Positions 57,291 to 64,000 of a stretch of DNA of 64,000 bases are shown here, piece by piece; within the stretch, counting starts at the first letter, position 1, and each line of letters opens with the position of its first letter. Source of the stretch: Papilionanthe hookeriana x Papilionanthe teres (lineage: Eukaryota; Streptophyta; Magnoliopsida; Asparagales; Orchidaceae); contig CM040421.1 in the NCBI GenBank assembly GCA_022702705.1, positions 62,618,197 to 62,682,196 of the forward strand. Direction: 5' to 3'. The translations under genes were made by a program, and so were the position numbers. The notes beneath the pieces are model-generated. The model had not been told where the DNA came from. It searched no databases and saw only the letters and a list, made by a program, of their open reading frames with translations.

Positions 57291-58932
57291 CCTTGAAGAA
57301 GAAGGCAAAGAAAAACAATTTGAGTCTATGTATGAGAAAATTAATCATTATATACACTCCATGACTCTAACTCCAATCTCTACTACTAAGATTGAGAATT
57401 TAGTGGTCAAAGAACTATGTAGTGATGATAAAAGGTAAATTAAGTTTAGACTTGGCTCTACTACTTCTAGTACTGAAACTGATGTAGAATTAGAAAACGA
57501 AAATCTTCCAAAATCAATGAAAATTCCTTTTAAGTAGTATTTTCCTTGGGCACAAAAATTTATTCAAAATAGTTTAATGCACAAACAATGGTCTTTAAAA
57601 AAACCATATTTCATTAAACAAATGTGGGATAATAATAGATGAAATCCTAACTTTAAAGAGGGTATTGTGTTTGGTACTCTCGAACCTCTAGATGATACAG
57701 AATTTTACCTAGTCACCACTAAAGAACATAACTTTGAACCAACATCTGATCTTCCAATCAAAGATGTTCCTCTTGAATTAGAAGATGAAATTAAATCAAC
57801 AGTTCATGAATTAAAAGAAATAAATTTAGGAACTGATGAAAATCCGAAACTAACCTTCATTAGTTCATTTCTTAACAACATAGAAGCAAAAGAAATAATT
57901 CGACTGTTGACAAATACAAAGACTGCTTTTCCTGGACTTATGACAAAATGCCTGGGTTAACTCCAGAAGTTGCAGTCCACAAACTTAGAATAAATCAAAT
58001 TGTAATCTCTATTAAACAAGCTCTGAGAAGAAAGTGTGTCGAAATAGAATAACATGTCATTACTGAAGTTAAGAAATTGATTAAAGCGGGTTTCATACGA
58101 GAAGAAAATTACCCGACATGGTGGCCGATTTAGTGCTAGTTAAAAAGAAAAATGGCTAGATCAGAGTCTGTGTAGACTTTAGAGATCTAAATAAAGCTTA
58201 TCCAAAGGATGAATTTCCTTTACCAATCCCAGAATTAATGGTTGACATAGCATCTACACATGCAATATTTTCCTTTAAGGATATAATCAAATAAAGATGT
58301 TTCTGAAAGATGAATCAAACAAAGCCTTCGGGACAACTATAGGGATATATTGTTACAAAGTTATGCCATTTGGATTGAAAAATGCCGGTGCAACCTACCA
58401 AAGATCCATAACACAGATTTTTGATGAACTCATACACATATAAGTCGAATGTTACGTAAATAATTTGGTTGTCAATAGTATACAAAAAGTTAATCATGTG
58501 TACGATTTGAGAATTGTCTTCGAACTATTACGACACCATAATCTTAAAATAAATCCCTCAAAGTGAGCTTTTGGTGTTACTTCAGGGAAATTTTTTGGAT
58601 TTGTAGTTCTACATCATGGGATAGAAATTAATCCCCTCAAAATTGAACTTATCCTAAATATGCCTCCTCCTAATAATAAAACTCAATTGAGATCATTTCA
58701 AGGAAAATTAGCATATATACGATTTTTTATTTCCAATCTGTCAGGTAGGTGTCATCCTATCACTGCCATAACCAGAAAAGATACCAAATTTGTGTGGGAT
58801 GAAAAATGCCAATACGCCTTTGAAAATATCAAACAATACTTGACAACACCTCTTATCTTAGTAGCCCCCATGTTAGTAAGACCTCTAATCCTTTACACGC
58901 GGCATTGGGCAATTCTCTTGGAGCATTACTAG
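57291..58932 (+). pseudogene. pol: T2 reverse transcriptase, active site mutated
   Basis: The linker (DDTEFYLVTTKEHNFEP) and RT motifs follow T1 order: DFRDLNKAYPKDEFPLPIPE, then a deletion in the FMDGSSGYNQ segment, VMPFGLKNAGATYQRS, and ECYVNNLVVNS near 58448-58480, where T1 has YVDD. Both catalytic Asp codons are Asn codons (G-to-A). Stops replace residues at 58051 (TAA), 58157 (TAG), 58441 (TAA) and 58564 (TGA). The connection QGKLAYIRFFISNLSGRCHP follows. Confidence 0.9.
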
Positions 58933-59280
58933 CACAAGTAAATGATGAGGGAAAAGAAAATGAATTATAACATTTGAGCTGCTGTTTGGTTCAGACATAA
59001 ATAAAATATCCAGCAATTGAGGAGCATTGCTTAGCCTTGATTTTTGCAGTTCAAAAACTAAGGCACTATATGCTTTCTCATAAAGTAACTCTTATTTCAA
59101 GAATTAACTCATTACAATATCTAATGACACAACCGACACTTTCTCGGAGATTAGAAAGATGGGCAATGATATTGCTCCTGTTTGACATAACATTTGTACC
59201 ATTACGTTTTGTCAAAGGACAAATCTTTGCAGGATTTCTTAGCAGCACACTCAATTCCAACTGGATCACCTCTCAATGAT
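58900..59280 (+). pseudogene. pol: T2 RNase H (retroviral type)
   Basis: RPLILYT, a shift into LGNSLGALLAQVNDEGKENE, a stop, then KYPAIEEHCLALIFAVQKLR, HYMLSHKVTLISRINSLQYL and RLERWAMILLLFDITFVPLR. It retains a segment lost by frameshift in T1. Non-functional. Confidence 0.85.
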
Positions 59281-59860
59281 GATTTAACAGATGAACAAAT
59301 ATTAGAAATAAAAAGTTCAAGCATGCAACGATGGAAATTTTACTTTGATGGAGCATCATCTGCTTGAAAAGACAAAGACAAACAGATAATTATACAAGGT
59401 AAAGTTGGAGTAGGATTAATTTTCATTACTCCAGATAAAGTAATGATGTCATTTTCCTATCATTTAACTGAACCGTGTATGAATAATGAAGCTGAATATG
59501 AAGCGCTCATAACTGGTCTAGAATTGACAATACTAATTGAAATAAAAAATATCCATATTTATGGAGATTCTCAGCTGATTATCAATCAAATTACAGGCAA
59601 ATACAAGACTTTAAAACTTAGATTGCAAAAATATTCTCGTTACACTCTAAAACTGCTTCAGCAAATTTCTGATGTAACATTCTTAATCCCTACGAGACAA
59701 TTCTTTAGCAGATGCTATGGCAAAACTTGCAAAAGAATTCATTTTTCCAGTAGAAGACGACATCTTAATTTCTATAAAAGGATAACAAGTTCTTTCTCAA
59801 ATTGACATGGATAATCAGCATAAAATTGGTGAAGACATAACAATGAAAATAATTGACTAA
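59281..59860 (+). pseudogene. pol: T2 archaeal-type RNase H (aRH)
   Basis: RWKFYFDGASSA (first Asp), a stop, then CMNNEAEYEALITGLELTIL (Glu), IHIYGDSQLIINQITGKYKT (Asp) and a frame-shifted NSLADAMAKLAKEF-type end near 59700-59740. Matches the T1 aRH position for position. Confidence 0.88.
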
Positions 59861-61126
59861 GAAAAAGATGATTGGCGACAACCAATTACTCAATATTTGC
59901 AAACAGGAAGGTTACCTGAAAACACTTCTATCGCAAATCAAATCAGACAAAGAGCATTATCATATGCTCTAGTGAATGATACTCTTTACAAATGATTTTT
60001 CGACCAAATGTGGTTAAGATGTCTAAACCAAGCTGAAGCCCAAGAGATTGTTAAAGAAGTTCATTCAGGTCTATGTGGTGCACACCAATATGGGCCTAAA
60101 ATGAAAATGAAAATATAAAGAATGGGATATTATTGGCCAACAATGATGATTGATTGTCTTGAGGTTGCAAACAAATGTCATCAATGTCAAATACATGGAG
60201 TGGTCTTACACCAACCGCCAAATGTATTACATCCAACTATTGCACTTGGCCATTTAAATGTTGGGGCACCGACATAGTGGGCCCTATAGACCCTCCATCA
60301 TCTAAAGGTCAATGATTTATTCTAGCAGCCATTGATTACCTCTCCAAATGGGCAGAAGAAATGCCACTCAGAGAAGTTAAGGCAGAACAAGTTCTCCATT
60401 TCTTCAATACTCATATTGTCTATAGATTTGGAATTCCTCGAAGGGTCATATCAGATAATGGACTGGACTTTGAAAATACAAAAAATGAATAATTTTATTC
60501 AAAGACATGAGATAGACTAGAGGTATTCCACAAGTTATTATCCTAAAGCCAATGGTTTAGCTGATGCCTTCAATAAAATGTTGGCACAAATTTTAAAAAA
60601 GACATTAATTAATAGTCTAAGAGAGTGCCATGAATGATTAATAGAAGCTCTATGGGCCTATAGGACTACATACCGAACACCAACACGGTCAATGTCGTTT
60701 GCTTTGGTATATGATTCTGAGGCCATTTTAACACTTGAATTTCAAATTCCTTCTCTTAGAGTTGCGGTAGCAAACAAAATAACTGAAGAAGAAAATGCTA
60801 AATTATGACTTGAAGAACTTGAGAGTTTAGAAGGCCAAGATCTATAAGCTCATCAAAATCTTGAACTGTATCAAGCAAAAATGATACAGGCCCATAACAA
60901 ATTGGTTCGTTCTAGAACCTTTCGAATCGGTGAATTAGTTTTAGTTCTCCGAAGACCTATACTCGCTCATTAAAAAATAGGTGGAAAGTTTGAACCAATA
61001 TGGGAGGGCCCATATGTAATTGAAGAGACATATTTCGGAGGATCTTAACAATTGGTAGATTGTCAAGGAGAAAGAATCTTGCCCCCAATCAACGGGCATT
61101 TCTTGAAAAAATATAATACAAATTGA
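59861..61126 (+). pseudogene. pol: T2 integrase
   Basis: DWRQPITQYLQTGRLPENTS linker, KEVHSGLCGAHQYGPKMKMK and CHQCQIHGVVLHQPPN (zinc-binding His/Cys), CWGTDIVGPIDPP in a shifted frame (first Asp), SDNGLDFENT-type second Asp region near 60450, SYYPKANGLADAFNKMLAQI with Asp in place of Glu at the last catalytic position (T1 has ANGLAEAFNK), then RIGELVLVLRRPI and GGKFEPIWEGPYVIEE. Stop at 61124. Confidence 0.9.
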
Positions 61127-61347
61127 AAAAGGATGACTTGTTTATAAATTGGGAAATAATAAAGTCTTTCAAATTATCTCTGTGATACAAATTTTGATCT
61201 TTGTGTCTTATGATATCCTTTTTGCCTATTAAGCAAATGCTTAAAAGCATGATTTCTAGACATAATAAAATGATAACAACAATTAAATGATAGTTTTGAA
61301 TTAAAATTAAGTCTAATATGTTACATTATCCTGTTGCTTTTAGGGAA
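61127..61347 (+). other. Spacer between T2 integrase and AlkB ORF, with candidate 3' splice site
   Basis: Noncoding and AT-rich, with a branch-like TCTAAT at 61313-61318 and TATCCTGTTGCTTTTAG (AG at 61342-61343) directly before GGAAATG. Same layout as 15618-15928 in T1. Confidence 0.65.
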
Positions 61348-62453
61348 ATGTCTAACAATAGACTTCTTTTTACATTTCAAAGCGGTGTTTGTCTGGCTCT
61401 AGACCGACGATGTATTGAAAGAGGATCTAGAATCCACTTTGACTTTGACCTTTCTCAAGTTGAATTACTTTATGATGGACCTCTATTATCCATTGCTAAT
61501 CAAGAAGAAGCAAAAGGAAAACCATCTATGTTAGAATTCAAGCTTCTTCAATAAAGCATCGAGCCAGAAAAAGTCATTTTGACATAACAAAAACAGAAAT
61601 TGAAAATGGAAAACTAAAATCAGTAGTAGTATCAACATCTCATGAAACTGGAAAGGCATCTATTAGCGGAGTGAAGAAATTAACCTTCAGATTAACTAGA
61701 GCTCAAAGAAGAAATCGAAACAAAGGACTCAAAAGACTAGAAGAAAAAGAAAGACAAAAATGGAAAACCTATGGAGGAAGATAATGAGTTTAAGTTCCCA
61801 ATCCTTGAAAATTTTCCTAAAGAGACATATTATGTCTTAGGGGAAGAAATGGTGGATCAAGAAGAGGAGAGAATTGAGAGAACAACATTCACTCCTACTC
61901 CTTACATACCAGCATTAGATCTAATAGCTATGACTATCCAATATGGATGTTGTTATAATGATGTTGGATCTAACAACATGAACAAGTAGATCCGCTACCC
62001 ACAATGATTATCCAAATTATCAGATGACTGATGTCATGGAACATACTGCCTACTGATTATGTTTCAGATAGTTGTATTATAAATATATATGAGGAAGGAG
62101 ATTGTATACCTCATATTGATAGTCATGACTTTGAAGGACCCTTTTGCACTTTATCACTCATGAACAGATGTTCTATTCTGTTTGGAAGAGAGATACAAAT
62201 TGTGGTACCAGGAGAATTTCGGGGATCTTACCAGATTCTTTGACTACGAGGGTCAGTTCTGATCTTGTAAGGTAATGGAGATGATATTTCTAAACATTGC
62301 ATACCAAGTGTTAGCCAACAACGTATTTTAATAACCCTGAGGAAGATGCATCCTGAAAAGCATCCTGATGGATATTGGCCTATACCAAAACAGGAAGGAC
62401 TACAACTCTTGGAACTGTCATGACCCTATGAATGTCAAACACCTAAGATATAG
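61348..62453 (+). pseudogene. AlkB-type 2-oxoglutarate/Fe(II) dioxygenase, ALKBH9/10-like, in retrotransposon T2
   Basis: MSNNRLLFTFQSGVCLALDR matches the T1 N-terminus (SN-RL---F--GV-LALD). A basic region (RAQRRNRNKGLKRLEEK, about 61702-61750) corresponds to QRRNKNLRIRK in T1. The catalytic part resumes at TIQYGCCYN (61933): the roughly 85 residues that in T1 hold GLELHTGVFSEYEQ are deleted. Then SDSCIINIYEEGDCIP and HIDSHDFEGPFCT (Fe-binding HxD, one Pro fewer than T1), FGREIQIVVPGEF, GNGDDISKHCIPSV (distal Fe-binding His in frame) and QQRILITLRKM (2-oxoglutarate-binding Arg). Stops at 61987, 62240, 62270 and 62421 and a frameshift near 62010 break it. Family assignment is firm; substrate (m6A in RNA) is inferred from host relatives. 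Confidence 0.9.
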
Positions 62454-62769
62454 TCAACAGACAATGTCCTGGAATGTTAAATATTTTTGGAAGGTCTAGC
62501 AGTATCCAGGATTATGAGGATAACAAATGAAAAACCTGACAGCTTTTGACATGATATTATATAGACAGTTTGCAGTGTGTGTTGTATGATATGTGATGTA
62601 CTGTTCATTTCTACCATCTCAGTACATTATCTTTGGGAGTGAAATAAAATCTTGTAAGATATTCCTCGGTTGACAATAATACGTCATCAGGTTCAAAAAT
62701 GTCAAAATGAACATTTTAAATAAAATGACATGATAAAAAACTTACGATAATTAACATGAGATTTATCTT
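62454..62769 (+). other. T2 3' UTR, first part
   Basis: AT-rich noncoding sequence after the AlkB ORF. I see no domain and no clear structure. Confidence 0.55.
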
Positions 62770-63591
62770 TTGACCTGTAAAGGTCAAATTCCCAGCGGAT
62801 ACGCTTTTCTTTATGTGTTTGTCACACATAACTTCCAGCTATTGGATATAACACTCTTCCTGACAAGGAAACATGACATTTCATTAGCTCTTTCTTTGAG
62901 AAAGGATATAAGTCGCATAGCATTCCTTCTCAAAATTGACATATCGACATTTGACATTTTTTAGAGATGGTATGGCATCCACTTTCTCCCAGCTATTGGA
63001 TATAAGACCCTTCCTGACACAGAAACTTGGCATTCCTTTAGCTCTTTATTTGAGAAATGATATAAGTCACATAGCACTCCTTCTCAAAATTGACATATCG
63101 TCATTTGACATTTAGGAGAGATGGTATGGCATCCACTCTCTCTCTCCAGGTATTGGATATAAGACCATTCCTGACACAGAAACATGGCATTCCTTTAGCA
63201 CTTTCTTTGAGAAAGAATATAAGACGCAAAGCATTCCTTCTCAAAATCGACATATCAACATCTGAAATTTGAAAGAGATGGTATGGCATTCACTCTCTCT
63301 CAACTATTGGATCTAAGACCCATCCTGACACGAAAACATGGCATTCCTTTAGCTCTTTCTTTGAGAAAGGATATAAGTTGCATGGCATTCCTTCTCAAAA
63401 TTGACATATCGACATCTAACATTTCCAAAAGATGGTATGGCATCCACTCTCTCCCAACTATTGGATATAAGACCATTCCTGACACGAAAACATGGCATTC
63501 CTTTAGCTCTTCCTTTGAGAAAGGATAAAAGTCGCATAGCATTCCTTCTCAAAATCGACATATTGACATCTAACATTTCTGAGAGATGGTT
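62770..63591 (+). repeat. 155-bp tandem array (T2 3' UTR)
   Basis: The word ATTGGA recurs at 62841, 62995, 63152, 63306 and 63460 (spacing 154, 157, 154, 154), about five copies. Each unit contains TTTGAGAAAGGA and, 17 bases later, TCCTTCTCAAA, forming an 11-bp stem with one bulged base. ORFs on either strand here are repeat artefacts. Position matches the 128-bp array of T1, but the sequence is unrelated. Confidence 0.92.
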
Positions 63592-64000
63592 TTTGACCTC
63601 ACTTTTGTGAGGATAATTTCTAAACCCAAATTTTAATGACATTCTTAAATGATTAAATCAATAATAACAAACCCTAATTTGATCAACTGAGGACCAAACA
63701 AGTCAACCTTAGACTCAAAAGGTCAACTTTAGTCAAACTAGTCAATTTTTTACCCAATGACCAACCCTACTGACCCAATAGGTCAACCTTTGACCTAAAA
63801 AGTCAACTTTGGTCAAACTGGTCAATTCCTAACCCAATAACCAACCCTACTGACCCAACAGGTCAATCTTTAACTGAAAAAGTCAATTTGGTCAAACTGT
63901 TCAATTTTGACCTAATGACCAACCCTACTGACCCAACAGGTCAACCTTTGACCCAAAAAGTTAACTTTGGTCAAAGTGGTTAATTCTTGACCCAATAACC
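63592..64000 (+). mobile_element. T2 3' LTR, first 0.4 kb
   Basis: TTTTGACCTCACTTTTGTGAGG resembles the T1 LTR start TGTTGACCTCATTTTTTATGAGG. It then matches the T2 5' LTR from about 45630 on. It includes the start of the TGACC/GGTCA block. Truncated by the window end. Confidence 0.82.

Larger units (their letters stand above)
45601..64000 (+). mobile_element. Tat/Ogre-like retrotransposon T2 carrying an AlkB-type ORF
   Basis: A 5' LTR of about 7.3 kb, tRNA-Arg-type PBS, gag, protease, RT, RNase H, aRH, integrase, AlkB-like ORF, 155-bp repeat array and the beginning of the 3' LTR at about 63592, identical in order to T1. Domain order is complete but every ORF has many stops, frameshifts and indels. 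Codon use is far more A/T-rich than in T1. The element runs off the right edge of the window. Confidence 0.9.

Noticed and set aside
63101..63642. Several ORFs on both strands at the right end
   Set aside because: All are periodic translations of the 155-bp array.

Overview
This window looks like repeat-dense, probably pericentromeric or otherwise heterochromatic DNA of a flowering plant with a large genome. No intact host gene, rRNA or tRNA gene is visible. Nearly every base can be assigned to Ty3/gypsy LTR retrotransposons of two kinds. One is Athila-like: its primer binding site matches tRNA-Asp and it has a plant transposon-protein ORF after pol. The other is Tat/Ogre-like: its primer site matches tRNA-Arg, it carries a second archaeal-type RNase H, its LTRs are 6-7 kb long, and its 3' UTR holds tandem repeats. 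All coding regions are broken by stops and frameshifts, and many stops look like C-to-T or G-to-A decay of methylated DNA.

Layout. 1-10131: an Athila-like element on + (protease tail, RT, RNase H, integrase, then two tandem copies of the env-position ORF, 3' UTR, LTR, PBS remnant). About 10185-26487: a 5'-truncated Tat-like element on + (element T1), with pol, then an AlkB-type (ALKBH9/10-like) 2-oxoglutarate/Fe(II) dioxygenase ORF, a 128-bp hairpin repeat array, and a 6.8-kb 3' LTR. 26488-27645: unassigned sequence plus a minus-strand Athila fragment. 27646-34122: a second T1-type LTR. 34123-45421: three partial minus-strand Athila copies, with 1.8 kb of unassigned DNA at 37301-39105. About 45601-64000: a second, structurally complete but decayed Tat-like element on + (element T2), with a 7.3-kb 5' LTR, PBS, gag, pol, again an AlkB-type ORF, a 155-bp repeat array, and the start of the 3' LTR at the window edge.

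The outstanding observation is that T1 and T2, clearly different in base composition and sequence, both carry the same extra gene in the same place. It is a homologue of plant ALKBH9/10 RNA N6-methyladenosine demethylases, preceded in both by a splice-acceptor-like sequence ending AG|GGAAATG. All three Tat LTRs carry a matching splice-donor-like AAG|GTAT 425-465 bp downstream of a TATA-like box. The simplest model is a Tat lineage that captured a host RNA demethylase and expresses it from a spliced subgenomic mRNA. A second theme is hairpins: the T1 3' UTR and the T2 LTR contain long arrays whose stems change sequence from unit to unit while remaining complementary, which points to selection on structure or to a structure-dependent amplification process. 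The Athila elements carry their own subfamily-specific near-palindromes at matching places in the LTR and after pol.
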